Notes: a model not told the origin generated them from the letters alone. DNA of 64,000 nucleotides from Bog-756 sp963777665 (GCA_963777665.1 CAVZRJ010000001.1:1-64000), one strand, 5' to 3'; positions 18,725-28,171 are shown, numbered from the stretch's first letter. Translations and numbers: made by a program.

Positions 18725-20086
18725 ATGCCCGACCGTCCCCGGTTCGATCCGGGCTCCTTCGGTGCCTTCCGGGTCGTCGGTCGGTCGTTCGACGCCGATT
18801 CGCGCACCGTGACCCTGCGGTACGCGCTCGACGACACCCATCACTTCGTCGAGACCGTCACGTTCGAGACGCCCCCCGGCCCGCAGTCAGCTCCGGCCGG
18901 CCCGGGCTTCGATCGGGCACTGCTCCACCTGCACATCGCGGCCGGCACCAGCTACTACAAGACGGCTGCGCCGTCCGAGGTCCTCGTCGAGGACGACGCG
19001 CTCTCCCCGGCCGAGCTCGACTTCCACCACCACCTCTACGACGAGGGACTGCGGGAGTTCGCGCTGACCAACGGGCTCGCGGTTCCCCGCACCGTCACCA
19101 TCCGCCCCCAGCACGCGTGGCACGGTGGGAAACAACTCCCGGCGGAGCCACCCGGGCGGGGGCTGCTGGTCCCGATCGGGGGCGGCAAGGACTCGATGGT
19201 CCTGATAGAGGCCGTCCGTCATCTCGGACCGCGCCTCTTCGCAGTCAACCCGCATCCCCTCGTGGTGGAGCTGGCGAGCCGGACCGGTCTCGAGCTGGTG
19301 GTCGTGCGCCGACGGCTCGATCCGGGCCTCTCCGCACTGAACGAGTCCGGGGCGCTCAACGGGCACGTGCCGGTCACCGCGATCGTCTCCCTCATCGCTG
19401 TCGTGGGTGCCTTCGTCTACGGCTACGACACCATCGCGATGGCGGTCGAGCGGTCGGCCAGCGAGGCGACCGTGTCGGTCGACGGGGTGCCGGTCAATCA
19501 CCAGTACACGAAGAGCCTCGAGTTCGAGCAGCTGCTCAGCGCCCTGGTGGCCGGGAGCATCTCGCCGGGTATCACCTACGGCTCGGCACTCCGGCCCTAT
19601 TCGGAGCTCGCCATTGCGCGCACCTTCGCCGGGCTCACCGGCTACCACGACGCGTTCTGCAGTTGCAACACGGTCTTCCGGCAGACCGCGCCGGCGGGGC
19701 AGCGGTGGTGCGGGAACTGCCCCAAGTGCCGGTTCGTCGGTCTGATGTTGTCACCGTTCCTCGGACGCGAGGAGCTGACTGCGATCATCGGCACCGACAT
19801 GTTCGCCGATCCCGCACAGGTGCACGGCTTCGCAGCCCTGATGAGCGACGAGGACAAGCCGTTCGAATGCGTGGGGGAGCGCGGTGAGTCGGCCGCCGCC
19901 CTCCGCCTCCTCGCCGGGCTCCCCGAGTGGCGCGACTCGCCCGTGGTGGACGCCCTCGGGGGGTTCGCCGAAGAGATGGTCACCGCCGCGGAGGTCACCG
20001 ATCTGCTGACTGCCAGGCGGGAGCTCGCGTTCCCCGACGACTCCGTGGCCGCGGCGGTCGACGAGGTGCTGTCGGGGGAGACATGA
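18725..20086 (+). CDS. murL: MurL, UDP-MurNAc-L-Ala-L-Glu epimerase
   Basis: A 453-residue protein resembling MurL, first described in Xanthomonas, which epimerises the terminal L-Glu of UDP-MurNAc-L-Ala-L-Glu to D-Glu in an ATP-dependent reaction. Visible features are the nucleotide-binding loop LLVPIGGGKDSMVLIEAV near residue 155, the central YGYDTIAMAVERSASEATV with VNHQYTKSLEFEQLL, and a cysteine-rich segment FCSCNTVFRQ to WCGNCPKCRFVGLM near 310-345. The stop overlaps the ATG of the MurD2 gene (ATGA). In known systems these two genes are neighbours and act in sequence, which supports the call. Together they would replace the glutamate racemase route to D-Glu for peptidoglycan. Confidence 0.88.
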   Translation: MPDRPRFDPGSFGAFRVVGRSFDADSRTVTLRYALDDTHHFVETVTFETPPGPQSAPAGPGFDRALLHLHIAAGTSYYKTAAPSEVLVEDDALSPAELDFHHHLYDEGLREFALTNGLAVPRTVTIRPQHAWHGGKQLPAEPPGRGLLVPIGGGKDSMVLIEAVRHLGPRLFAVNPHPLVVELASRTGLELVVVRRRLDPGLSALNESGALNGHVPVTAIVSLIAVVGAFVYGYDTIAMAVERSASEATVSVDGVPVNHQYTKSLEFEQLLSALVAGSISPGITYGSALRPYSELAIARTFAGLTGYHDAFCSCNTVFRQTAPAGQRWCGNCPKCRFVGLMLSPFLGREELTAIIGTDMFADPAQVHGFAALMSDEDKPFECVGERGESAAALRLLAGLPEWRDSPVVDALGGFAEEMVTAAEVTDLLTARRELAFPDDSVAAAVDEVLSGET

Positions 20087-21451
20087 CACTCGACGAGATG
20101 CTCTCCGGCCGGGTGGCCGTCTGGGGGCTCGGACAGGAGGGCCTGGCCGTGGCCCGCATGGCCGTGGAGCGCGGCCTCGAACCACTGTTGCTCGACGACC
20201 GGCCGGCCGAGGCGGCCTCCCGGGTGTCGACCGCGTTCGGGGGGGACCGCCCCGTGTCCCGGCCGGGGGGGACGGACTGGCGCGAGGTCGACGTCCTGGT
20301 GCGGTCGCCCGGGATCAGCCGCTACCGGACAGAGCTGGCAGACGCCGAGGCGGCCGGCACCCGGGTGACCACGGCAATGGCCGTCTGGCTCGAGGACTTC
20401 GGCGATGCCCGGGTGATCGCGGTGACCGGGACCAAGGGCAAGAGCACCACGGCCTCCCTGGCTGCGGCGATCCTGGCGGAGGACGGCCGGCGGGCGGAGC
20501 TCATCGGCAACATCGGCGTCCCGGTGGTCGAGACCTACCAGCGGGCCCGGGCCGACGTCTACGTGGTCGAGGTCTCCTCGTACCAGGCGGTGGACGTCAC
20601 CCGGTCGCCGGGCGTGGTCGTCCTCACCGGACTGGCCCCCGACCACCTCGACTGGCACGGCGGGATCGAGCCCTACTACCGGGACAAGCTTCGCCTGGTC
20701 GACGCGGGCCCTCCAGGCGCGCTGGCGGTGAGCGCGGCGAGCCCCGAAGCGGTCCGCCGCACCGAGGCCCACCCGTTCCGCACCCTGTTCGGTCCGGAGG
20801 GCACGGTCCGGGTGTCGGCGTCAGGACTGGTCGAAGTCGACGGCGTCGTCCTCGCTGACAGCCGGCGACTCCGGATCCCCGGTCGGCACAACCTCTGGAA
20901 CCTCTGTGGGGCGATCGCCGGGGTGCTGCTGGCGACCGGCGCGCTGCCGTCCGCCGACGCAGTCGGAGCGGCGGTCGAGGGGTTCGACGGGCTCCCATCG
21001 CGGTGCCGGACCATCGGAGAGCGCTCGGGACGGACCTACGTGGACGACGCGCTCGGCGTCCAACCCGTCCGCCTCGGCAGCCTCGGTCGAGGCCTTCGCC
21101 GGGCGCAGCCTCACGGTGATCGTCGGCGGGGCGGACCGGGGTGTCGACCCCGAGCCCCTGCTGGTCGCGCTGGCCGGCCACCGGCCGGGGTTGGCGGTGG
21201 TCGTCGTGCCCCCGGACCCGGAGCGCATGGCCGGCCTGGTCTCGGACCGCCTCGGGCCCGCAGGGGTCGTCCACGTCGCGGACGACCTGGCCGATGCGGT
21301 GGTCCTCGCCGACCGCGACACGCCCGACGGTGGCGTGGTGCTCTTCTCTCCGGGTGCACCGACTCCCGAGGGCGGGGGAGGATACGGTGCCCGCAGCCGG
21401 GCGTTCGCCGATGCCGCCGGTCTCGTGATCGACCCCACCGCGCCTGCCTGA
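20083..21451 (+). CDS. murD2: MurD2, UDP-MurNAc-L-Ala L-glutamate ligase (frameshifted)
   Basis: A Mur ligase of about 455 residues. Motifs: VAVWGLGQEGLAVARMA (N-terminal Rossmann), VTGTKGKSTTASLAAAIL (ATP loop), VVEVSSYQAVD, LTGLAPDHLDWHGG, RIPGRHNLWNLCGAIAGVL, and after the frame change LTVIVGGADRGVDPEPLL and VLFSPGAPTPEGGGGYGARSRAFADA. Alongside MurL it is expected to add L-Glu (not D-Glu) to UDP-MurNAc-L-Ala. Near 21052 the frame changes within YVDDALxSNPSASAASVEAF; removing one G restores the canonical motif, so one extra base is present. ATG 20083 overlaps the MurL stop. Confidence 0.82.
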
Positions 21452-21613
21452 CCCATCCATAGCGCGGGCCGCGTGCCGGTCTGGATCGGTGCGCGGCACT
21501 AGCGGGAGCCCCGGCGCCAGTGGACAGCTGGGATCCGTTCCGGTGTGGATGGGGGCCGGTAGAGTTTCCCCGGGACCGCTGGGCGAGGCCGCCTGGACCA
21601 GAGGAGCAGCAGG

Positions 21614-21823
21614 ATGCGAGTTCGGATCGACATCGACCTGTGTACCGGGCACGGCAGGTGTTACACCCTTGCCCCGTCCGTCTTCTCCTGTGACGACAGC
21701 GGGTTCGGGGAGGTGCTCACCGAGGGGGAGCTCGACCCGGGGCTCGTCCGCGAAGCCGAGCTGGCCGCTGCAAACTGCCCGGAATACGCGGTCATCCTGG
21801 AGACGGAGCCGCCGGCAGGATGA
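21614..21823 (+). CDS. Small ferredoxin ([3Fe-4S]/[4Fe-4S], P450-associated type)
   Basis: A 69-residue ferredoxin. DLCTGHGRC gives the first two cluster cysteines, SCDDS a further cysteine and ANCPEYAV the final CP motif, the CxxHGxC...CP layout of actinobacterial ferredoxins that pass electrons to cytochrome P450 or similar oxygenases. A strong AGGAGCAGCAGG leader precedes ATG 21614. No P450 lies in the window, so its partner is elsewhere or it serves one of the nearby redox enzymes. Confidence 0.85.
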   Translation: MRVRIDIDLCTGHGRCYTLAPSVFSCDDSGFGEVLTEGELDPGLVREAELAAANCPEYAVILETEPPAG

Positions 21824-21841
21824 CCCGCCCTCGGGCGGTCG

Positions 21842-23035
21842 CTAGCCGGCCCGGGGCTCCCGCGGCAGTTCGAGACCGAGCTCACCGACGATGTTGAGAT
21901 TGATCTCCGTGGTGCCCCCGGCGATCGTGGACTGGCGGGAGGCGAGCAGGCCGTAGGCCCAGGTGCCGCACGTCCCCTGCGGGCCGAGGACGTCGAGGGC
22001 CAGCTCGGCGAGGCGCTGCTCGGTGCGTCCCCAGGCCAGCTTGGTCAGGCTCCCGTCGGGCCCGGGTGGCTGACCGTTGCGGGCCCTTGCGAGCGAGCGA
22101 TTGGTCATCCAGCGCATGCAGGCGATGTCGGCATAGAGCGCGGCGACCCGGTCGCGGATCCTCGGGTCGGCGAGCGCCGTCGAGGCCGCCGGTTCGGACA
22201 GGAGCTCATCGAGCTTGCGGGAGAGACCGAGGTGGAGCCGCGCCACTCCGGCACGCTCGAAGCTGAGCGTGGTCACGGCCACCTTCCATCCCTCGTGGAG
22301 GGGACCGAGCAGCGACGACACGGGCACTCGGGCGTCGGTGAAGAAGAGCTCGGCGAACGGCTCGTCCCCGGTGATGGTACGGACGGGTCTGGCCTCGACC
22401 CCGGGCGTCCGGAGGTCGACCAGGAGACAGCTGATCCCCTTGTGCTTGGGCACCGACGGGTCGGTCCGGACGTAGAGCTGACACCAGTCGGCCCGGTGGC
22501 CGAGGCTGTTCCAGGTCTTCTGGCCGTTGATCACGAACTCGTCACCGTCGGGCACGGCGCTGGTCCGCAGCGAGGCCAGGTCGGAGCCCGCATCGGGCTC
22601 CGACATACCCTGGGACCAGATCTCGTCGCCACGCAGCATCGGCTGGAGGAACCGGTCCTGCTGCTCGGTCGTGCCGTAGGTCATGATCGCGGGCGCGATG
22701 TTGGAGATCCCGATCCAGTTGATCGGTCCAGGGGCAGATGCCGCGCTCATCTCCTCCATGTAGGCGAGCTGCTCGTCGATGTCGGCCCCCCGCCCGCCGT
22801 GTTCCACCGGCCAGGCCGGCGCGGCCCACCCGGCAGCGGCCAGGCGTCGGTTCCAGGCCCTGAGCGGCTCGAGGTCCGACGGTTCGGACGACCGGTGGCT
22901 CGCCTCGGCGAGCTCCGGCGGGAGCTCCTCCCGGAGAAAGGCGCGCAGCTCCTCCCGGAACCCCGCGGCCGGCTCCTCCCCGGTGGGCGGGGGCGCGTGC
23001 TGCCCGCCTGGGGACGGAGGTGCGGTTGCGGTCAT
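21842..23035 (-). CDS. Acyl-CoA dehydrogenase
   Basis: A 397-residue flavoenzyme that should introduce an alpha,beta double bond in an acyl-CoA. The N-terminal helical domain contains WAAPAWPVEHGGRGAD; the middle beta domain has MSEPDAGSDLASLRT and INGQKTWNSLGHRADWCQLYVRT (FAD contacts); the C-terminal helical domain includes SFERAGVARLH and ends with TIAGGTTEINLNIVGELGLELPR, the usual FAD-binding end. ATG 23035 is preferred, with AGGAG upstream; a longer frame adds 66 residues of unlikely composition. The gene is divergent from the thioesterase gene (188 bp apart), so the gap probably holds promoters for both. Confidence 0.88.
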   Translation of the reverse strand: MTATAPPSPGGQHAPPPTGEEPAAGFREELRAFLREELPPELAEASHRSSEPSDLEPLRAWNRRLAAAGWAAPAWPVEHGGRGADIDEQLAYMEEMSAASAPGPINWIGISNIAPAIMTYGTTEQQDRFLQPMLRGDEIWSQGMSEPDAGSDLASLRTSAVPDGDEFVINGQKTWNSLGHRADWCQLYVRTDPSVPKHKGISCLLVDLRTPGVEARPVRTITGDEPFAELFFTDARVPVSSLLGPLHEGWKVAVTTLSFERAGVARLHLGLSRKLDELLSEPAASTALADPRIRDRVAALYADIACMRWMTNRSLARARNGQPPGPDGSLTKLAWGRTEQRLAELALDVLGPQGTCGTWAYGLLASRQSTIAGGTTEINLNIVGELGLELPREPRAG

Positions 23036-23223
23036 GTCGGTTGGCTCCTGGGCGAGGGGACGTCCGGCGCCTCGTCCGGGCCGGTGGGTGAGACCTCTTT
23101 TCGCGCAACAGTAGCCAGACTCGTGGAGCGGGCACCAAGCGGGCCTCCGACCGGTCAAACTCGGGCCAACGGTACGCTCATGACCGGCGTCCCGACGGCC
23201 GATCCTCCTGGAGGCACCGAACC

Positions 23224-24078
23224 ATGACCGCACTCGACGAGCTCCTCGCCGTGTTCACCCTCGAGCCCACCGGCGAAGGGACCTGGACGGGAGCGAGCCT
23301 GCCCTTCGGGGAAGGCTCGGTCGTCTTCGGCGGCCAGCTCCTGGCCCAGGCGATTCTCGCCGGGGCGACCGCGGATCCGGCCAAGGAGGTCAAGTCGATC
23401 CATACCGTGTTCGCGCGCGGGGCCTCGTCGGACACGCCGCTCGAGTTCGACGTCGACGTCATGCAGAACGGCCGGTCGTTCGCGAGCTCCACGGTCACCG
23501 TCCGCCAGGGTGGGCGGATCTGCACCCGCTCCCTCGTCCTGCTCCACGCCCCGGACCCCGACCTGATCCGCCATCAGCCGCCTCTCCCCGAGGTCGGATC
23601 CCCGGAGGAGGCGGTTCCTTCGTCCCACGGCAACGGCTTCTGGGAGATCCGGACCGTGGGCGGCGTGGACATCTCCGATCCGGATGCGGTCGGACCGGCC
23701 GAGCTGAGCGTCTGGGTCCGATTCCCCGGTGCTCCGGACGATCCGACGACCAATCAGGCCCTCCTGGCCTATGCGACCGACGGCTTCCTGATCGGGACGG
23801 CCATGCGGCCCCACGCCGGGGTTGGCCAGGCACTGGCCCACCGGACGATCTCGACCAGCGTCATCACCCACACCTTGACCTTCCACGAGCCGGTGCGGGC
23901 CGGCAGGTGGATGCTGCTCGATCACGGGAGCCCGGCAGCCGGTCGGGGTCGGAGCTACGGACGGGCCCACGTCTACACCGAGCAGGGTGAGCTGGTGGCC
24001 TCCTACGTCCAGGAGAACATGATCCGCGCCTTCGCCGAAGGGAAGGCGCCGGCCCCGGGGACGAAGTCGGCCCACTGA
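23224..24078 (+). CDS. TesB-like acyl-CoA thioesterase (double hotdog)
   Basis: A 284-residue protein made of two hotdog domains. The first begins around VFGGQLLAQAILAGA and contains VKSIHTVFARGASSDTPLEFDVDVMQNGRSFASSTVTV, the classic first-repeat pattern of TesB. The second contains SVITHTLTFHEPVRAGRWMLLDHGSPAAGRGRSYGRAHVYT, where the Asp, Ser/Thr and Gln catalytic set is expected. It should hydrolyse acyl-CoAs and release CoA during catabolism. The start ATG 23224 follows GGAGGCACC. Confidence 0.88.
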   Translation: MTALDELLAVFTLEPTGEGTWTGASLPFGEGSVVFGGQLLAQAILAGATADPAKEVKSIHTVFARGASSDTPLEFDVDVMQNGRSFASSTVTVRQGGRICTRSLVLLHAPDPDLIRHQPPLPEVGSPEEAVPSSHGNGFWEIRTVGGVDISDPDAVGPAELSVWVRFPGAPDDPTTNQALLAYATDGFLIGTAMRPHAGVGQALAHRTISTSVITHTLTFHEPVRAGRWMLLDHGSPAAGRGRSYGRAHVYTEQGELVASYVQENMIRAFAEGKAPAPGTKSAH

Positions 24079-24166
24079 GCGCGGTCAGGAGCCCGCTCCG
24101 GGCCCGTGTGTCATTCCTCCACACGAGCTTCGACCTGGCCTCGGTGATCCGCGAGGAGTCCCCGGG

Positions 24167-25318
24167 TCAGCCGAGCCGGAGCGAGCGGCCGATGATCTCC
24201 TTCATGATCTCGGTCGTGCCCCCGTAGAGCGGGGTGACCCGGGCGTCGATGAAGGCCTTGGAGATCGGGTACTCGGACATGTACCCGTATCCGCCGAAGA
24301 GCTGGAGGCACTGCGTGACGACCCTCCCCTGGAGCTCGGTGCACCACCACTTGGCCATCGCCGCGTCCTCGGCCGTCAGCTCGCCGTCGTTGAGGGCCAT
24401 CGCGCAGCGGTCGATGAAGACCTGCCCCAGCTCGAGCTCGGTGGCCAGCTCCGCGAGGACGAACCTGGTGTTCTGGAACGATCCGATCGGCACACCGAAG
24501 GCGGTGCGCTCCCGGACGTACTCGGTTGTCCAATCGAAGGCTGCCCGGGCACCGGCCAGCCCGCCGGCTGCCAGGGAGAGGCGCTCCTGGGGGAGGCTGG
24601 TGACGAGTTGGCCGAAGCCCGCCCCCTCGTCGCCGAGCAGGTTGTCCACCGGGATCCGGCAGTCGGAGAAGAAGAGCTCGGCGGTGTCCTGGGCGTGCAG
24701 GCCGAGCTTGTCGAGGTTCCGTCCCCGGGTGAAGCCAGGGGCTCCTTCCTCGACCACCACCAGGCTGATGCCCCGGTGGGTCTGGGAGGGGTCGGTCTTG
24801 ACCGCCGTCACCACCAGGTCGGCGTTGATCCCGTTGGTGATGAAGGTCTTCGCGCCGTTGAGCACGTAGTCGTCGCCGTCCCGGATGGCCGTGGTCGCGA
24901 TCGAGGCCAGGTCGGACCCGGCTGAGGGCTCGGTCATGGCGATGGCCAGGATCTGTTCGCCGCGGGCGATGCCGGGCAGCCACCGCTTGGACTGTTCCGG
25001 GGTGCCGTAGGCGAGCAGGTAGGGAAGGGCGATGTCGTTGTGGAGGGCGAACCCGAGGGCGGCGCCGTTCATCCCGACCCGGTGGAGCTCCTCGGTGAGG
25101 ATCAGGTTGAACCGGAAGTCGTGGCTACCGCCCCCTCCGAATTCGGCGGGGATGGCCATCCCGACGAATCCGTACGCACCGGCCCGGGTGAAGGCCGACC
25201 GGTCCACGATCCCGGCCCGGTCCCAGTCGGCGGAGTGGGGGAGCATCTCGGCCTCGACGAAGCGGCGGAAGCTCGCCCGGAACTCGTCGTGTTCGGGAAG
25301 GAGCAGGCTCCGTCGCAT
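24167..25318 (-). CDS. Acyl-CoA dehydrogenase
   Basis: A 383-residue enzyme with the full short-chain-type acyl-CoA dehydrogenase plan: N-terminal FVEAEMLPHSADWDRAG, IAMTEPSAGSDLASIAT and LNGAKTFITNGINADLVVTAVKTD in the middle domain, LPQERLSLAAGGLAGARAAFDWTTEYVRER, LFGGYGYMSEYPISKAFIDAR, and the end GGTTEIMKEIIGRSL. Its FGVPIGSFQNTRF segment is typical of the long-chain/isovaleryl branch. ATG 25318 has GAGGAGACCTC just upstream. It is divergent from the HMGS-like/DUF35 gene. Confidence 0.9.
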   Translation of the reverse strand: MRRSLLLPEHDEFRASFRRFVEAEMLPHSADWDRAGIVDRSAFTRAGAYGFVGMAIPAEFGGGGSHDFRFNLILTEELHRVGMNGAALGFALHNDIALPYLLAYGTPEQSKRWLPGIARGEQILAIAMTEPSAGSDLASIATTAIRDGDDYVLNGAKTFITNGINADLVVTAVKTDPSQTHRGISLVVVEEGAPGFTRGRNLDKLGLHAQDTAELFFSDCRIPVDNLLGDEGAGFGQLVTSLPQERLSLAAGGLAGARAAFDWTTEYVRERTAFGVPIGSFQNTRFVLAELATELELGQVFIDRCAMALNDGELTAEDAAMAKWWCTELQGRVVTQCLQLFGGYGYMSEYPISKAFIDARVTPLYGGTTEIMKEIIGRSLRLG

Positions 25319-25496
25319 GAGGTCTCCTCGCTTCGGGCGGGGACACCCCACCACGCGCCCCGGTGCCGGTCCTGGCCTCCGGATCAGGCCGCCCCGGCAG
25401 TCTAGAGCCCGAGCAGTCGGCCACTATGCTCGTCGCGGGGCCGACCAGGGGTTCCGGGTCACCAGATGACCCGCCGAGGAACGAGGACGGAGGAAC

Positions 25497-26972
25497 GTGC
25501 GCGCTGGGATCGTGTCCTGGGGGACCTACCTCCCCTACTGGCGGCTCCAGCGTCAGGCCATCGGCGCGGTCCTCGGGGGCACGTCCGGCCGGGGCACGCG
25601 GAGCGTGGCCTCCTACGACGAGGACACCACCACCATGGGCGTGGCGTCCGCCCGCCGGGCGCTCGCCGCTCTCGACGGCCCCGCCCCCGGCGACCTCTTC
25701 TTCTCGACTCCGGCCCCGGCCTATCTCGACAAAACCAATGCCACGGCCATCCACGGCGCCCTCGACCTGCCCTCGTGGACCGGCGCCTACGACATGGTGG
25801 GCTCCGTGCGCTCCGCGGTCGGCGCCCTGCGGGCGGCCCAGGCCCAGGCAAGCAACGGGCCCTCGCTGGTCGTCCTCTCCGATCTGCGTTCCGGACCGGC
25901 CGGGGGCCCGGAGGAGCGGGACAGCGGCGACGGAGCCGCGGCCTTCGTCTTCGGCGGGTCGGGTGGGGACGCCCCGCTCGCGGCCGAACTGGTGGCCCAC
26001 GCCAGCACGACCGCCGAGTTCCTCGACCGCTGGCGTACGCCCGGTGAGCCCGACTCGAAGGTGTGGGAGGAGCGCTTCGGCCAGGAGGTCTACGTGCCGC
26101 TGGTCGAGGCGGCTGCGGCCGAGGCCCTCAAACGGGCCGGCGTGCTGGCCACCGACGTCGACCACCTCGTCCTCGCCGGTCTCCAGCAGCGGGCCGTGCA
26201 GGCGTGCCGCACCACCCTCGGCCTGCGCCCCGCCGTCACGGTGGCCGACCGCACACCGACCCTCGGCAACCTCGGGGCGGCCCAGGCGGGAGTGCTCCTG
26301 GCCGACACGCTCGAGCAGGCAGGCCCGGGCGAGCTCGTCGCCGTGGTGGTCGTGGCCGACGGCGCCGACGCCTTCCTCTTCCGGACCACGGACGACCTGC
26401 CGGCAGTGCGGGCGACCCGCGCGGCAGCCGGACTCGCCACAGTGGCCGACCAGGCGGCCTCGGGCCGCGACGACCTGCCCTATGCCCGCTTCCTCACCTG
26501 GCGCGGAGAGCTCCGCCGCGAGCCTCCCCGGCGGCCCGACCCCGAACGACCGGGTGCCCCGGCCACCTGGCGGTCCACCCCGTGGAAGGAAGGGTTCGGC
26601 GCGAGCGACTGCCGGGCGTGCGGCTTCCGCCATCTCCCTCCGGCCCGGGTGTGCCTCCGGTGTCGGACCATCGACGAGATGGACCCGGTGCGGCTGGCCG
26701 ACGTGGCCGGGACGGTCGCCACCTTCACCGTCGACCGGCTGGCCTTCAGCCTCTCCCCGCCGGTGGTCGGTGCGGTGATCGACTTCGACGGTGGCGGCCG
26801 GTACCGGTGCGAGATGACCGACGTGGACCCGGACACCATCGCCGTCGGCACGCGGGTCGAGATGACCTTCCGGCGCCTCTACACGGCCAAAGGTGTCCAC
26901 AACTACTTCTGGAAGGCCCGGCCGGTCCACGCCCGGCCGGCCGCAGACGACGAGGGAGGCGACCACCCATGA
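25497..26972 (+). CDS. HMG-CoA synthase-like domain fused to DUF35 (Zn-ribbon/OB fold)
   Basis: A 491-residue fusion. Residues 1-330 are a condensing-enzyme (HMG-CoA synthase/KASIII) fold: MRAGIVSWGTYLPYWRL opening, TTTMGVASARRAL, the region DLPSWTGAYDMVGSVRSAVGALRAA where synthases carry the nucleophilic Cys, and later ALKRAGVLATDVDHLVLAG with PTLGNLGAAQAGVLLADTLE. The nucleophilic Cys is not visible at the expected place. Residues about 355-480 are a DUF35 unit with zinc ribbon CRACG...CLRC and OB fold ending in KGVHNYFWKARPV. GTG 25497 starts the gene. The stop overlaps the thiolase-like gene by ATGA. In archaea HMG-CoA synthase, DUF35 and thiolase form one complex, so this pair may form a similar acyl-transfer or aldolase complex. 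Confidence 0.82.
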   Translation: MRAGIVSWGTYLPYWRLQRQAIGAVLGGTSGRGTRSVASYDEDTTTMGVASARRALAALDGPAPGDLFFSTPAPAYLDKTNATAIHGALDLPSWTGAYDMVGSVRSAVGALRAAQAQASNGPSLVVLSDLRSGPAGGPEERDSGDGAAAFVFGGSGGDAPLAAELVAHASTTAEFLDRWRTPGEPDSKVWEERFGQEVYVPLVEAAAAEALKRAGVLATDVDHLVLAGLQQRAVQACRTTLGLRPAVTVADRTPTLGNLGAAQAGVLLADTLEQAGPGELVAVVVVADGADAFLFRTTDDLPAVRATRAAAGLATVADQAASGRDDLPYARFLTWRGELRREPPRRPDPERPGAPATWRSTPWKEGFGASDCRACGFRHLPPARVCLRCRTIDEMDPVRLADVAGTVATFTVDRLAFSLSPPVVGAVIDFDGGGRYRCEMTDVDPDTIAVGTRVEMTFRRLYTAKGVHNYFWKARPVHARPAADDEGGDHP

Positions 26973-28171
26973 GCAGCAACGGGATCCGCGACAAGGTGGC
27001 GATCGTCGGCATGGGGTGCACCCCCTTCGGCGAGCGCTGGGACAAGGGCGCCGACGACCTGTTGATCGACGCGGCCAAGGATGCCATCGCCTCGGCCGGG
27101 GTCGGTCTCGACGACCTCGACGCCTTCTGGCTGGGGACCATGGCCTCCGGCGTGTCCGGGCTCACCCTCTCCAAGCCCCTCAAGATCGACTACAAACCGG
27201 TCTCGCGCCTCGAGAACTTCTGCGCGACCGGCTCGGAGGCCTTCCGCAACGCCTGCTACGCGGTGGCGTCCGGTGCCTACGACCTGGTCATGGCCATCGG
27301 TGTCGAAAAGCTGAAGGACTCGGGGTTCTCCGGCCTCACCGGCGTCCGCCCGGTCGGGGACGGCACCGACGCGGGGCTCTCCTCTCCGGCCGCCTTCTCC
27401 TTCCTGGCCCCGGCCTACGCCGAGCGGTACGGGGTCGACCCCGAGGAGTTCAAGCAGGTGATGGCCAGGATCGCCTGGAAGAACCACGTCAACGGGGCGG
27501 TGAACCCCCGGGCCCAGTTCCGCAAGGAGGTCTCCATCGAGACGATCACGAAGTCACCCTTGGTTGCAGGGCAGCTCGGCGTCTTCGACTGCAGCGGGGT
27601 GAGCGACGGGTCGGCGGCGGCCATCATCTGCCGGTCCGAGGACGCCCACCGGTACACCGACCACCCGCTCTACGTGAAAGCCCTGAGCTTCATTGTGGGC
27701 CCGGGTGGCGGGGCGATCGACCCCGCGTACGACTACACGACCTTCCCCGAAGTGGTGCGCTCGGCCGAGGACGCCTACGGCCAGGCCGGGATCACCGACC
27801 CGCGCGCCGAGCTAGCCATGGCCGAGGTCCACGACTGCTTCACGCCGACCGAGCTCGTGCTGATGGAGGACCTGGGTTTTTCGGAGCGGGGTCTCGGTTG
27901 GAAGGACGTGCTGGCCGGTACGTTCGACCGGGACGGCGAGCTGCCGGTCAACCCCGACGGCGGCCTCAAGAGCTTCGGCCATCCCATCGGCGCCTCGGGG
28001 CTCCGCATGCTCTTCGAGTGCTGGCTCCAGCTCCGGCGGGAGGCCCCACCCGAGCGGCAGATCGCATCGGTGGGTGAGGGACGCTCGCTCGGCATGACCC
28101 ACAACCTGGGCGGGGGACCGGGGGAATGCGTGAGCTTCGTGTCGATCGTCGGCCCCGAGCGCACCGCCTGA
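26969..28171 (+). CDS. Thiolase-like lipid-transfer protein (SCP-x/Ltp family)
   Basis: A 400-residue thiolase-fold protein that opens with RDKVAIVGMGCTPFGERWDKG, the lipid-transfer/SCP-x thiolase signature. The acyl-accepting Cys is in SRLENFCATGSEAFRNA. The His motif is intact (SFGHPIGASGLRM). The second cysteine motif of true thiolases (CxGGGxG) is replaced by THNLGGGPGECV. That pattern points to an acyl-CoA-binding enzyme related to SCP-x thiolase or Ltp2 retro-aldolase rather than biosynthetic thiolase. It is translationally coupled to the upstream HMGS-like/DUF35 fusion. Predicted role: carbon-carbon cleavage of a side-chain acyl-CoA, in the cytoplasm. Confidence 0.85.
   Translation: MSSNGIRDKVAIVGMGCTPFGERWDKGADDLLIDAAKDAIASAGVGLDDLDAFWLGTMASGVSGLTLSKPLKIDYKPVSRLENFCATGSEAFRNACYAVASGAYDLVMAIGVEKLKDSGFSGLTGVRPVGDGTDAGLSSPAAFSFLAPAYAERYGVDPEEFKQVMARIAWKNHVNGAVNPRAQFRKEVSIETITKSPLVAGQLGVFDCSGVSDGSAAAIICRSEDAHRYTDHPLYVKALSFIVGPGGGAIDPAYDYTTFPEVVRSAEDAYGQAGITDPRAELAMAEVHDCFTPTELVLMEDLGFSERGLGWKDVLAGTFDRDGELPVNPDGGLKSFGHPIGASGLRMLFECWLQLRREAPPERQIASVGEGRSLGMTHNLGGGPGECVSFVSIVGPERTA

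Noticed and set aside
25125..26966. Open minus-strand frame of 613 codons
   Set aside because: Antisense to the HMGS-like/DUF35 gene; low-complexity Gly/Arg/Pro composition typical of shadow frames.
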